From Acidaminococcaceae bacterium (GTDB lineage Bacteria > Bacillota > Negativicutes > Acidaminococcales > Acidaminococcaceae), in assembly GCA_944390935.1 (NCBI GenBank), contig CALXRU010000019.1:1-33088 (forward strand): a stretch of DNA of 33,088 nucleotides, in the 5' to 3' direction. The translations under genes and the position numbers were made by a program. Below, in pieces: positions 15,176 through 23,359 of this stretch. How positions within the stretch are numbered: the stretch's first letter is position 1; every line of letters begins with the position of its first letter. The notes below the pieces were generated by a model that worked only from the letters and a program-made list of their open reading frames with translations, searched no databases and was not told where the DNA came from.

Positions 15176-15672
15176 TTCTTCATCTCCCCGGCAATCTGCA
15201 AAAGCTGATGCAATGCGTCTTCCACGCCACTTACGTTCTGCACCGTGTAAACGGCATATTTTTTATACAGCTCTATGCGCTCGTTGTAAAGTTCAAAAAT
15301 GCGCTGCGTACCTGCTGCCAAAAGCGGACGCGTTTGTATTTCCACGTCGCTTACAATCGCTTCCGGCGGACGGTCGATAAAAACAACGCAGCCCGTTTTT
15401 TGGTAAGCCTGCATGCTCGCTGCGCGCTTGACCACACCGCCGCCTGCCGCAATAACGCAGCCTTCTTTTTGCGACAAGTATTCTGCCGTGCGCTGTTCAG
15501 CTTCGCGGAACACATCCTCACCCTGCGCGAAAAATTCTTTAATGGTGTAAGGCTCACGTGCTTCCAGAACATCGTCGGCGTCATAAAAATCAAAATTCAA
15601 TCGCGCTGCCAGCATTTTGCCCAGTGTTGTTTTGCCGCAGCCCGGCATACCGGTTAACACTATATTTTTCAT
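15172..15672 (-). CDS. aroK: Shikimate kinase
   Basis: Phosphorylates shikimate at the 3-OH using ATP, step 5. At 166 aa it is the standard short P-loop NMP-kinase-like enzyme. Walker A GMPGCGKTTLG is at about residues 7-17, DADDVLEAREPYTIKEFF contains the shikimate-binding Asp and Arg, AAGGGVV is the GGG loop contacting shikimate, and RPLLA is the adenine-loop Arg region. It is translationally coupled to both neighbours by 4-bp overlaps, aroE upstream and aroQ downstream. Confidence 0.95.
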   Translation of the reverse strand: MKNIVLTGMPGCGKTTLGKMLAARLNFDFYDADDVLEAREPYTIKEFFAQGEDVFREAEQRTAEYLSQKEGCVIAAGGGVVKRAASMQAYQKTGCVVFIDRPPEAIVSDVEIQTRPLLAAGTQRIFELYNERIELYKKYAVYTVQNVSGVEDALHQLLQIAGEMKK

Positions 15673-16490
15673 GGCTTTTGCTCCAGCCTTTGCGTAATTT
15701 TAACTGCCAAATCCGTACCCAGCCTGCGCCCCTGCCATATTTCCTGCGCCGCCACCGCCTGCGCGGCAAGCATCAACAAACCGTTAACAGCTTGTTTGTC
15801 TGCGCTGCGTGCCAAACGCAAAAATTCCGTTTCCGCAGGGTTATAAATTAAATCCACCGCCGCCGCAAAATTTTTAACCACATCCACACCAACAGGGCTG
15901 ACGCCTGTTTTGGGGTACATGCCCACCGGCGTGCAGTTAATAATAATGTCGCCGTTTTCCTGTTCCAGTTCCGCGTAGCTCAAACAGCGTACCTTTGCGC
16001 CCGCGCAGATGTTTAAAACCTGCTGCGGTATTTCCTGCGGCGTGCGCGATACCAAAAGCACTTCGGCAATGCCGCCTTTGGCAAGATACTGCAAAACCGC
16101 ACGTGACGCACCGCCTATACCCAGCACCGCCGCTTTTTTGCCGAGTACTTCAATACCGTTGTGTTCCAGCATCATGCCAAAGCCCAACCAGTCGGTGTTA
16201 TAGCCGCAGCTTTTGCCGTCTTTAAAATCAATAGTATTTACCGCGCCGATAGCCGCCGCTTCTTCGGCAATGCTGTCCAAAAACGGCATAACTTCAATTT
16301 TATGCGGAATGGTTACGTTAACGCCGTTGTACTGTGCCGCTATTCGCGGCAGCTCCGTGCCCAGCGCTTCCGTCGGCAGCTCAATCAATTTGTAATCCGC
16401 CGCAAGGCCCAGCTCTTCAAAAATAATCTGATGAATCTGCGGCGACAGGCTGTGCCCCAGTTTGGCACCAAGTAAACCAAAATGCTGCAT
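15669..16490 (-). CDS. aroE: Shikimate dehydrogenase (NADP+)
   Basis: Reduces 3-dehydroshikimate to shikimate, step 4. The N-terminal substrate domain shows LGHSLSPQIH with the two shikimate-binding serines and NVTIPHK with the catalytic Lys. NTDWLGF provides the catalytic Asp. The Rossmann domain begins AAVLGIGGASRAVLQYL, and NCTPVGMYP closes the cofactor pocket. At 273 aa the length is usual for AroE rather than YdiB-like fusions. The ATG sits 1 nt after the pheA stop, and the end overlaps aroK by 4 bp. Confidence 0.95.
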   Translation of the reverse strand: MQHFGLLGAKLGHSLSPQIHQIIFEELGLAADYKLIELPTEALGTELPRIAAQYNGVNVTIPHKIEVMPFLDSIAEEAAAIGAVNTIDFKDGKSCGYNTDWLGFGMMLEHNGIEVLGKKAAVLGIGGASRAVLQYLAKGGIAEVLLVSRTPQEIPQQVLNICAGAKVRCLSYAELEQENGDIIINCTPVGMYPKTGVSPVGVDVVKNFAAAVDLIYNPAETEFLRLARSADKQAVNGLLMLAAQAVAAQEIWQGRRLGTDLAVKITQRLEQKP

Positions 16491-16491
16491 T

Positions 16492-17622
16492 TTATCTCTC
16501 CTGCTTCATATCGCTGCGGTAGTTGCCCAAAATTCTGAAGTACGCACAGTTGTCGCTCAGCATGCGCGCGGTTTCCTGCACATTGGTATCGGCAAGGTTG
16601 CCCATCAAATCAATGTGGAAGAAGTATTCCCACGATTTGCCTTCAATCGGGCGCGATTCCAGATTGGTCAGGTTCAGGCCGCTGTGGTAAAAATATCCCA
16701 GCACACGGTAAAGCGAACCCGGCTCGTGCTTAACGGCGATGACCAGCGTAATTTTATCGGCGTCGGCGCTGTGTTCCGCCTCGTTGGCGATAATGATAAA
16801 GCGCGTGGTATTGTTGCCGTTGTAATTGATGTTCGCCGCCAGAATTTGCAGACCGTACAGTTCCGCCGCCTGTTTACCGGCAACAGCCGCCAAATGCAGG
16901 CTGCCGCTTTCCTTAACGGCTTCCGCACTTTTGGACGTGCTGTAATAAGGCACCAGCTTCATCTGCGGGTATTCCGCAAAAAATTCCTTACACTGCGCAA
17001 AGCCCTGAGGATGCGAATAAACTTCCGTAATGCCGCTGAGCGTTGCGCCCGGCAGTGCCATTAAATTATGCTCAATCTTCACACATTTTTCGCCGGTAAT
17101 GTAGCAGCCGTAATGGCGAAGCAGGTCGTACACTTCGGTAATGCCGCCGGTGCTGGAATTTTCCACAGGCAGCACGCCGTAGCGGATTTCGCCGTTTTTA
17201 ACGGCTTTCACCACATCTTCAAACACGCTGTAATAATGGCGCGTTATTTTTTTGCCCGCAAAATATTCTTCCATCGCCTTGTGGCTGTACGAGCCTTCTA
17301 CGCCGAAGCAGCCGACGTCAAAAGCCTCCTGCTGTACCGTTACTGTTTGCAGCTGTTCTTCTTCCATACCGCGGGCAACTGCCATAATATTTTCCATTAA
17401 ATCCGCCACAGCCGGTGCATATTTTTTGTTCTGCAAACGCTCCTGCGCCTTGGCAATAACTTTCAGCTCTCGCGCACGGTCGCGCACGGGCAGGTTATTG
17501 GCTTTTTTGTATTCCGCAACTTTCAGTACCGCATCAAGGCGGCGTTCAAAGGCGTTTATCAATATTCCGTCCGCTTCGTCAATTTCGCGGCGGATTGCTT
17601 CCAAATCAAGTTTTTCCGTCAT
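16492..17622 (-). CDS. pheA: Bifunctional chorismate mutase / prephenate dehydratase with ACT domain
   Basis: Converts chorismate to prephenate and then to phenylpyruvate on the Phe branch. An N-terminal AroQ-fold chorismate mutase covers about residues 1-95 (IRREIDEADGILINAFERR, VRDRARELKVI). The prephenate dehydratase domain at about 105-285 shows GVEGSYSHKA, LPVENSSTGGI, YSHPQGFAQC and NTTRF. A C-terminal ACT domain contains ESRPIEGKSWEYFFHIDL, the Phe-binding ESRP motif, so the enzyme is probably feedback-inhibited by Phe. The ATG at 17622 has GGGGAG 7 nt upstream; an earlier TTG would lie over that RBS. It lies 1 nt from the aroC stop. Confidence 0.95.
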   Translation of the reverse strand: MTEKLDLEAIRREIDEADGILINAFERRLDAVLKVAEYKKANNLPVRDRARELKVIAKAQERLQNKKYAPAVADLMENIMAVARGMEEEQLQTVTVQQEAFDVGCFGVEGSYSHKAMEEYFAGKKITRHYYSVFEDVVKAVKNGEIRYGVLPVENSSTGGITEVYDLLRHYGCYITGEKCVKIEHNLMALPGATLSGITEVYSHPQGFAQCKEFFAEYPQMKLVPYYSTSKSAEAVKESGSLHLAAVAGKQAAELYGLQILAANINYNGNNTTRFIIIANEAEHSADADKITLVIAVKHEPGSLYRVLGYFYHSGLNLTNLESRPIEGKSWEYFFHIDLMGNLADTNVQETARMLSDNCAYFRILGNYRSDMKQER

Positions 17623-17623
17623 C

Positions 17624-18709
17624 TTATCTCTCCCCAACCAGCAGCATGTCCAAAATTACCCATGCCGCCACGCCTTCTATTACCGGCACAGCGCGCTGCA
17701 CAATGCAGGGGTCGTGCCGTCCGGTAATTGCCAGCTCCGTATTTTCACAAACGGCAAGGTCCACTGTTTTCTGCACTTTGGCAATGCTCGGCGTCGGTTT
17801 AACGGCAACCTTAAAGCACACCGGCATGCCGTTGGTAATACCGCCGGTAATGCCGCCGTTGTTGTTGGTGTAGGTTTTAACCGTGCCGTTATCGTAATAC
17901 ATCTGGTCGTTTGCTTTGCTGCCCGGCAGCTGCGCCAGCGCAAAACCCTTGCCAAACTCAACGCCCTTTACCGCCGGTACGCTGAACAGGGCATGCGCCA
18001 GTCGGCTTTCCAGCGAATCGAAAAACGGTTCGCCCACACCGGCAGGCACGTTAATTGCCATGCACTCAATTACGCCGCCGACAGAATCACAATCCGCCTT
18101 GGCGGCGATAATTTTTTGCTGCATGGCTTCACCGGCGTTATCGTCAAGCGTCGGAAAATCTTTTGCCGCCAGTTCCGCAAAAAGTTCTGCGCTTTCGCCC
18201 AGCGGATTAAAGCTTTTATCCTGCACTTCCCACACGGAGGCGATGTGCGCGCCGACGTAAATGCCGCGCTGCGCCAGAAGTTGTTTGGCAACCGCGCCCA
18301 TAAAAACCAGCGGCGCAGTCAAGCGTCCGGAAAAATGCCCGCCGCCGCGGTAATCGTTAAAGCCCTTGTACTTTACCTTGCCGCTGTAATCGGCGTGCCC
18401 GGGACGCATTACATTTTGCAGTTTGCTGTAATCTCCGGAATGCTGGTCGCTGTTCGGTATCAGTACGCACAGCGGCGTGCCGGCGGTTTTGCCTTCAAAA
18501 AAGCCGCTCTTGATTATAAAGGCGTCCTTTTCCTGCCGTGCCGTCGCCAGTTTGCTTTTGCCCGGCGCGCGGCGCTGCATTTCTGCCTTTATTGCTTCCA
18601 GATCAAGCTCCACTCCCGGCGGCAAACCGTCGATAACGCAGCCAATCGCAAGGCCGTGCGATTCGCCGAAAATCGTCATTTTTATTTTTTCGCCAAAAGT
18701 TGCCGTCAT
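17624..18709 (-). CDS. aroC: Chorismate synthase
   Basis: Converts EPSP to chorismate by 1,4-trans elimination with reduced FMN, step 7. The 361 aa carry the three classical AroC signatures: FGESHGLAIGCVIDG near the start, RRAPGKSKLAT around residue 47, and the central FNDYRGGGHFSGRLTA. The C-terminal part has KPTPSIAKVQKTVD and GRHDPCIVQRAVPVIEG. The gene is bounded by an ATGA overlap with aroA and a 1-nt gap to pheA. No flavin reductase domain is fused, so reduced FMN must come from the cell, as in other bacterial AroC. Confidence 0.96.
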   Translation of the reverse strand: MTATFGEKIKMTIFGESHGLAIGCVIDGLPPGVELDLEAIKAEMQRRAPGKSKLATARQEKDAFIIKSGFFEGKTAGTPLCVLIPNSDQHSGDYSKLQNVMRPGHADYSGKVKYKGFNDYRGGGHFSGRLTAPLVFMGAVAKQLLAQRGIYVGAHIASVWEVQDKSFNPLGESAELFAELAAKDFPTLDDNAGEAMQQKIIAAKADCDSVGGVIECMAINVPAGVGEPFFDSLESRLAHALFSVPAVKGVEFGKGFALAQLPGSKANDQMYYDNGTVKTYTNNNGGITGGITNGMPVCFKVAVKPTPSIAKVQKTVDLAVCENTELAITGRHDPCIVQRAVPVIEGVAAWVILDMLLVGER

Positions 18710-20001
18710 AAGTTATCTCCCTGCTCCAACCTGCCGCCCAGCAGCGCAAAATCCTGCCAGAAGGTTGGATATGATTTTTTTACGCTTTCGCTTCCTTCTA
18801 TTATAACAGATTCTGTGCAAACCGTGCTCGCCACTGCCATGCTCATGGCAATGCGGTGGTCGTTCCATGCCGATACGCGCCCGCCGCGCAGCCCCTGAGG
18901 TTTGCCGTTAATCACAAGGCTTTCCTCCTGCTCAATCACGTCCGCGCCCAGTTTGTTCAGCTCGGCGGCAATCGCATGCAGGCGGTCACATTCTTTAATG
19001 CGCAAACGCCCGGCGTTGATGATTTTCGTCTGCCCTTCCGCCACAGCGGCCGCCACCGTCAACACGGGGATAATATCGGGGCAGTCGGCAGCGTCGATAA
19101 CGGTTGCGCGCAACTTACTTTTTGCCGCCAGCAAACCCCCGTCAGCCTGCGTAATGCTGCCACCCATCCGCTGCAAAATTTCCTTCACCACGCGGTCGCC
19201 CTGCAAAGATTTGTCATCCGCACCGGCGCAGATGATGTTGCCGTTAAGGCAGCCCGCCGCCAGCCAGAACGCCGCCTGTGACCAGTCGCCCTCCACATCG
19301 GCGTTGCCGCTTTGGTATTCCTGGCTGCCCGGTACCACAAAGTTTTGGTAATTGTTGTTCTGCACTTTTATGCCGTATTTTGCCAGTGCAGATAAAGTCA
19401 AATCAATATAGCTCTGCGATTCCAGCGGTTTAGTGATGACGATTTCCGAATCACCGTCCAGCAGCGGCAGCGCGAACAGCAGTCCCGAAACAAACTGCGA
19501 GCTGACATTGCCCGGCAATTTAAAAGTGCCGCTGTTCAGTTTGCCTTCCACCGTTACCGGTAAGCCTTGCTCAGGCGTGTATTTTACGCCCTGCTCATCA
19601 AAAATATCATAGTACGGTTTCAGCGGGCGCTCGCCCAGTCGGCCTGCGCCGCAAAAAGTTACCGGCGCGCCGCACAGCGCACCCAGCGGCAGCAAAAACC
19701 GCAGGGTCGAACCCGATTCGCCGCAATCGCACACCTCGCCGGTTGCTTTAACCGTACCCGTGCCGTAAATTTTAACCGCGCTGCGCCCTTTAAATTTACT
19801 TGCAGTCAGTTCCGACCTGACGCCAAGCGCATTTAAACAACGCAGCGTCGCCGCAATGTCCTCGGACATGCTGATGTTATCTATCACACTTTCGCCCCGC
19901 GCCAGCGCCGCGCAGATAATTTCGCGGTGCCCCATGCTTTTGGAGGACGGCACATTAACCGTGCCCGTCAGCGCGCCGGGCTGAATTTTTACCATAGCCA
20001 T
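18706..20001 (-). CDS. aroA: 3-phosphoshikimate 1-carboxyvinyltransferase (EPSP synthase)
   Basis: Adds the enolpyruvyl group of PEP to shikimate-3-phosphate, step 6. The 431-aa two-domain enzyme has VPSSKSMGHREII for S3P/PEP binding, CGESGSTLRFLLPL as the PEP loop, SSQFVSGLLFALPLL, and RIKECDRLHAIAAEL. Near the C-terminus AWNDHRIAMSMAVA carries the conserved DHR. The loop reads GESGSTLR rather than the enterobacterial GNAGTAMR, so inhibitor sensitivity cannot be inferred from the standard class I pattern. The start ATG 20001 has GGAG 7-10 nt upstream and follows the aroB stop by 2 nt. Confidence 0.96.
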   Translation of the reverse strand: MAMVKIQPGALTGTVNVPSSKSMGHREIICAALARGESVIDNISMSEDIAATLRCLNALGVRSELTASKFKGRSAVKIYGTGTVKATGEVCDCGESGSTLRFLLPLGALCGAPVTFCGAGRLGERPLKPYYDIFDEQGVKYTPEQGLPVTVEGKLNSGTFKLPGNVSSQFVSGLLFALPLLDGDSEIVITKPLESQSYIDLTLSALAKYGIKVQNNNYQNFVVPGSQEYQSGNADVEGDWSQAAFWLAAGCLNGNIICAGADDKSLQGDRVVKEILQRMGGSITQADGGLLAAKSKLRATVIDAADCPDIIPVLTVAAAVAEGQTKIINAGRLRIKECDRLHAIAAELNKLGADVIEQEESLVINGKPQGLRGGRVSAWNDHRIAMSMAVASTVCTESVIIEGSESVKKSYPTFWQDFALLGGRLEQGDNL

Positions 20002-20003
20002 AA

Positions 20004-21071
20004 TTAACTCCGTTTAACGTAGTCCGGCAGTGCCTGCCAGTCCGTTTTCTGCAAAAAGCTGCTGCCTATTTCCTTCAAAATAATCAAAGTAATGCTGCTG
20101 CCGCTTTTCTTTTTATCCATACCTATGCCCGCCAGCAAACCCGCTTCCGCATAAGGCGCGTCCACCGGCAGGTTGTATTTTTGCAAAACTTTGCAAATTG
20201 CGTCCGCCGTGCCGGGTGCGGTAAGCCCCATTTTTTCGGTCTGCCTCGTCAGCAGCGCCATGCCGATGCCGACGCCTTCGCCGTGCGTATAATCAGTATA
20301 ACCACAGCATTTTTCCACCGCGTGCCCGATGGTGTGCCCAAAGTTCAGCACCATGCGCTCACCGGTATCAAACTCGTCGTGCTCCACAATCTCTGCTTTA
20401 ATGGCGCAGCAACGTTCCACAATACCGCCGATATTCGCCAGCAGTTCCTCGTCGTCACGCATGGCGGCAATTTTTTCAAACAGCGCCTTGTCACGGATGC
20501 AGCCGTATTTAATAGCTTCCGCAAGGCCATCGTGCAAAAAGCGTACCGGCAAAGTTCGTAAAAGCTCGGTATCAATCAGCACCAGCTTTGGCTGATAAAA
20601 ATTACCGACAAGGTTTTTACCGGCAGGCAAATCAACCGCCACCTTGCCACCGACGCTGCTGTCAATCTGCGCCAGCAAAGATGTCGGCACCTGCACATAA
20701 TCAATGCCGCGCAAAAAGGTTGCCGCCGCAAAGCCGCCCAAATCGCCGGTTACACCGCCGCCCAAAGCCACAACCAAATCGCTGCGGGTAATGCCCGCCG
20801 CTGCTAAACTGTCATAAATTTTGGCAAGTTCGGCTAAGCATTTGCTTTTTTCACCGGCGGGGAACACAATACGCGTTACGGTAAAACCACTGCCTTCCAG
20901 CGATTTTTGCAGGCGTCCGCCGTACAATGCGTCAACATTGCTATCACTAATTATCGCAGCGCGCTGCGCCTTGCTGACGCTGCGGATTTTTTCGCCTGCT
21001 TGCTCCAAAAGCCCGGCGGCAATTTCTATCTGATAGGATTTTGCCCCTAAATTTACGTTAATAATGCTCAT
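20004..21071 (-). CDS. aroB: 3-dehydroquinate synthase
   Basis: Cyclises DAHP to 3-dehydroquinate using NAD+ and a divalent metal, step 2. The 355 aa show the NAD-binding ALGGGVTGDLGGFAA, the substrate-binding VPTSLLAQIDSSVGGKVAVD, and the metal ligands in HGEGVGIGM and NFGHTIGHAVE. KKKSG near residue 325 supplies phosphate contacts. The C-terminal length matches single-domain bacterial AroB. It overlaps the tyrA stop by 4 bp (ATGA). Confidence 0.96.
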   Translation of the reverse strand: MSIINVNLGAKSYQIEIAAGLLEQAGEKIRSVSKAQRAAIISDSNVDALYGGRLQKSLEGSGFTVTRIVFPAGEKSKCLAELAKIYDSLAAAGITRSDLVVALGGGVTGDLGGFAAATFLRGIDYVQVPTSLLAQIDSSVGGKVAVDLPAGKNLVGNFYQPKLVLIDTELLRTLPVRFLHDGLAEAIKYGCIRDKALFEKIAAMRDDEELLANIGGIVERCCAIKAEIVEHDEFDTGERMVLNFGHTIGHAVEKCCGYTDYTHGEGVGIGMALLTRQTEKMGLTAPGTADAICKVLQKYNLPVDAPYAEAGLLAGIGMDKKKSGSSITLIILKEIGSSFLQKTDWQALPDYVKRS

Positions 21072-21973
21072 AAAACAATGTCCTTCCTGTGGCAGGCTGC
21101 CGCGTGCAAAAAGCTTTGCAACCCTTCACGGTCGCCCGCCGCAATCAGCCGCTGCATAGTTTCCAGCTGCTGTTTAAAATTCTCCAGCTCGTTCAGCACG
21201 TTTTCACCGTTCTGCAAAAACAAATCGCTCCACAGCACGGGGTTAATATCGGCAATGCGCGTCACGTCGCGGAAGCCACCGCCGATAAACCAGCAGCTTT
21301 TGCCGCTGTAACGGTCGCTGTTAATCAACGTCACCGCCAGCGCGTGCGGCAGATTGCTGGTGTAGGCAATAATTTTGTCGTGCTCTGCCGGTGCAATTTC
21401 CGCCACATGCCCGCAGCCCAGCGCCAGCGCAAATTTACGCAGCCAGTTAACGGCTCTGGCGCTGTTGGCTTCCGTCGGCACAATCAGGTAGTTCGCACCG
21501 TCAAAAACCTCCGCCTGCGACATGGCATAGCCGCTGCCCTGCCGCCCCGCCATCGGGTGTCCGGAAATAAACTCCGCGCCTTCCGGCATCAGCTGCTGCG
21601 CTTCGTAAGGCAGGTTGGCCTTGCGCCCGGCAACGTCAGTCACCAGCGCGCCGCGCTTAATAAACGGCGCAGCCTGTTTTAAAAATTCCGTAACGGCTTC
21701 CGGGTAAACGCAGCAGATAATCACATCAGCCTGCGACAGATACGCGCCCGCATTCTGGTAAAAGCCGTCGATAACGCCTTCCGCCAGCGCCGTTTTTAAA
21801 ACCTGCTTGTCCGAATCAACGCCGATAATATTTTTTACGCCTGCCCGCCGCAGCGCCTTGGCGTAAGAACCGCCCATCAGCCCCAGGCCGATAACGGCAA
21901 AACACTGCTCCTGCAAATTTTTGCTAAAGCCTGCTTCCACAACCTTCACTCCTTCTGTCCTTCCATCCTGCAT
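21068..21973 (-). CDS. tyrA: Prephenate dehydrogenase
   Basis: Oxidises prephenate to 4-hydroxyphenylpyruvate on the Tyr branch. The Rossmann motif is FAVIGLGLMGGSYAKAL, followed by GVDSDKQVLK with the acidic residue that favours NAD+. The catalytic region is ISGHPMAGRQGSGY. SNLPHALAVTLIN and GGGFRDVTRIAD belong to the helical dimerisation domain. About 300 aa end after that domain, so there is no ACT domain. The start is uncertain: ATG 21973 has no RBS at normal spacing, whereas GTG at 21940 has AGGAG 8 nt upstream and would give a 290-aa protein. Either start leaves the Rossmann fold complete. Confidence 0.93.
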   Translation of the reverse strand: MQDGRTEGVKVVEAGFSKNLQEQCFAVIGLGLMGGSYAKALRRAGVKNIIGVDSDKQVLKTALAEGVIDGFYQNAGAYLSQADVIICCVYPEAVTEFLKQAAPFIKRGALVTDVAGRKANLPYEAQQLMPEGAEFISGHPMAGRQGSGYAMSQAEVFDGANYLIVPTEANSARAVNWLRKFALALGCGHVAEIAPAEHDKIIAYTSNLPHALAVTLINSDRYSGKSCWFIGGGFRDVTRIADINPVLWSDLFLQNGENVLNELENFKQQLETMQRLIAAGDREGLQSFLHAAACHRKDIVL

Positions 21974-21982
21974 ATCAGTTGC

Positions 21983-22996
21983 TTACAGCTCCCTGCCGAC
22001 GATTTTTGCAATGCCGCTCAGTTCGCCCATCAAACGTGCAAAGCGTTCCGGCTTCAGGGACTGCGCGCCGTCGCACAAAGCGTGTTCGGGGTCGTTGTGC
22101 ACTTCGATAATCAAACCGTCCGCACCTGCGGCAACGGCAGCTTTTGCCATCGGCTCAACCATCCACCACAAACCTGCTGCGTGGCTCGGGTCTACAATCA
22201 CCGGCAGGTGGCTTAATTTTTTAACCGCCGGGATAGCGCTCAAATCCAGAGTGTTGCGGGTGTAGGTTTCAAAAGTGCGAATGCCGCGCTCGCACAAAAT
22301 TACATTGTCGTTGCCGCCCGCCATAATGTATTCCGCCGCCATCAGCCATTCTTCAATCGTTGCGGAAAGGCCGCGTTTTAACAGCACCGGCACATTGGTT
22401 CTGCCAAGCTCTTTCAAAAGCTCAAAGTTCTGCATGTTGCGCGCACCGACCTGAATCAAATCCACGTCCTCCACAAAGCGTTCCAGCATACGGGCGGACA
22501 TAATTTCCGTTACAATCGGCAAGCCGGTTTCTTTGCGGGCAATTTTCAAAAGGTCAAGCCCTTCCTCTTTTAATCCCTGGAAGGAATACGGGGAAGTGCG
22601 GGGTTTGAACGCACCGCCGCGCAGCAGGCTTGCACCTGCCAGTTTAACGGATTTGGCAACGCCGACAATCTGCTGTTCGGTTTCAACGGAACACGGCCCG
22701 GCGATAACCGTCAGCTTGCGCCCGCCAACCTTAACGCCGCTGACGTCGATAACGCTGTCCTCCGGGTGGAAGCTGCGGTTGGCACGTTTAAACGGTTCCT
22801 GCACGCGCATTACCTTATCAACGCATTCGTTAACCTTCAGCATATTCATATCCAATGCGCTGGTATCGCCGATAACACCTAAAATTGTCTGGCCGCTGCC
22901 GACGATTTCATTAATCTGGTAGCCTCTGCCCTCAAGATTCTCCTTAATTTTTTTCCATTCCTGTTCCGGCGTGCCGGGTTTCATTACTATTACCAT
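21983..22996 (-). CDS. aroF: 3-deoxy-7-phosphoheptulonate (DAHP) synthase, type I-beta with N-terminal regulatory domain
   Basis: Condenses PEP and erythrose-4-phosphate, the first committed step of aromatic synthesis. Residues 1-65 form a ferredoxin-like regulatory domain (MVIVMKPGTPEQEWKKI). The catalytic barrel has VIAGPCSVET, RGGAFKPRTSPYSFQG, VTEIMSA, LLKRGLSATIEEW, the metal-binding Cys in ILCERGIRTFE, and DPSHAAG. In Thermotoga-type enzymes this N-terminal domain gives Tyr/Phe inhibition. Here it would complement the Phe-sensing ACT domain of PheA. The RBS GGGGAGAG precedes the ATG. It is first in the operon, about 45 nt after the attenuator terminator. Confidence 0.96.
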   Translation of the reverse strand: MVIVMKPGTPEQEWKKIKENLEGRGYQINEIVGSGQTILGVIGDTSALDMNMLKVNECVDKVMRVQEPFKRANRSFHPEDSVIDVSGVKVGGRKLTVIAGPCSVETEQQIVGVAKSVKLAGASLLRGGAFKPRTSPYSFQGLKEEGLDLLKIARKETGLPIVTEIMSARMLERFVEDVDLIQVGARNMQNFELLKELGRTNVPVLLKRGLSATIEEWLMAAEYIMAGGNDNVILCERGIRTFETYTRNTLDLSAIPAVKKLSHLPVIVDPSHAAGLWWMVEPMAKAAVAAGADGLIIEVHNDPEHALCDGAQSLKPERFARLMGELSGIAKIVGREL

Positions 22997-23041
22997 GTTT
23001 CTCTCCCCTTTAAAGATATTTTAATTTTTGGTTAAACTTAT

Positions 23042-23077
23042 AAAAAAAATCAGGCCTCGTAAGAAGAAGCCTGATTT
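23042..23077 (-). terminator. Attenuator terminator in the aro operon leader, with competing antiterminator
   Basis: A 9-bp stem pairs 23069-23077 with 23047-23055 and is followed on the minus strand by eight T residues (23049-23042). The 5' arm and loop segment AGGCTTCT (23072-23065) can instead pair, 7 of 8 positions, with AGATGCCT (23120-23113). That partner spans the last codons of the leader peptide. The arrangement gives mutually exclusive terminator and antiterminator forms. Confidence 0.8.
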
Positions 23078-23108
23078 AAAAACCTGTTAATTTACAGCTT
23101 ACGCTGAT

Positions 23109-23240
23109 TTATAGGCATCTGTTTACGGTGTTGGTGCTATTTGATTTTACGCATGCAAAACGGCCAGCGCTAAAGTAAAAGTAGCCCTGGCTAAAGCCGA
23201 AAAAGTATGCACTTTTGTTTTGCTGCCAAATCTTTTGCAT
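23109..23240 (-). CDS. Aromatic-rich leader peptide of the aro operon (43 aa)
   Basis: ATG at 23240 is preceded by AAGGTG at about 8 nt spacing, and the ORF ends with TAA at 23109. Residues 12-23 read YFFGFSQGYFYF, eight aromatics in twelve, with further aromatics at Trp5 and Phe28. The codons are TAC TTT TTC, TTT, and TAC TTT TAC TTT. This composition is that of a ribosome-stalling leader peptide, as in proteobacterial pheA and pheST leaders, not of a functional protein. A strong hairpin (23163-23167/23187-23191 plus inner pairs) lies over codons 17-26 and could pause RNA polymerase. Stop-codon-proximal sequence 23120-23113 forms the antiterminator strand. A ribosome at the stop would therefore permit termination, and one stalled on Tyr/Phe codons would prevent it. 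Confidence 0.82.
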   Translation of the reverse strand: MQKIWQQNKSAYFFGFSQGYFYFSAGRFACVKSNSTNTVNRCL

Positions 23241-23273
23241 AATACACACACCTTAAAAAGTTTTGATGTTGTA

Positions 23274-23302
23274 ATTTTAACCTGCCTGCAAATATCAGTC
23301 AA
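23274..23302 (-). promoter_or_regulatory. Promoter of the aro operon leader
   Basis: On the minus strand TTGACT (23302-23297) and TAAAAT (23279-23274) are separated by 17 bp. Transcription would start near 23267, 27 nt before the leader-peptide ATG. Confidence 0.75.
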
Positions 23303-23320
23303 GCAAAAATACAAAATAAA

Positions 23321-23336
23321 TTAAAAATATTTTTAA
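23321..23336. repeat. Perfect AT palindrome upstream of the aro promoter
   Basis: A 16-bp self-complementary sequence (TTAAAAA TATTTTTAA type) is centred about 26 bp upstream of the -35 box and 24 bp past the TSUP stop. It may be an operator, an UP-like element, or part of a weak terminator for the upstream gene. Confidence 0.35.
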
Positions 23337-23359
23337 GCGTTTATTTTTTGTAAACAATG

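Noticed and set aside
17252..18898. 548-codon open frame on the plus strand
   Set aside because: It is fully antisense to pheA and aroC, which have strong family motifs. It has no RBS, and its composition (rich in Arg, His, Ser) is that of a shadow frame in GC-rich coding DNA.
23098..23103. Six-base pairing of CTTACG (23098-23103) with the terminator loop (23058-23063) as antiterminator
   Set aside because: The pairing exists, but it does not involve the leader-stop region and gives no clear switching logic. The 23113-23120/23065-23072 pairing is longer and mechanistically consistent.
22997..23267. T-box riboswitch in the aro operon leader
   Set aside because: The leader has a terminator, but no T-box core of the AGGGUGGNACCGCG type and no stem I specifier arrangement were seen. 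The aromatic leader peptide explains it better.
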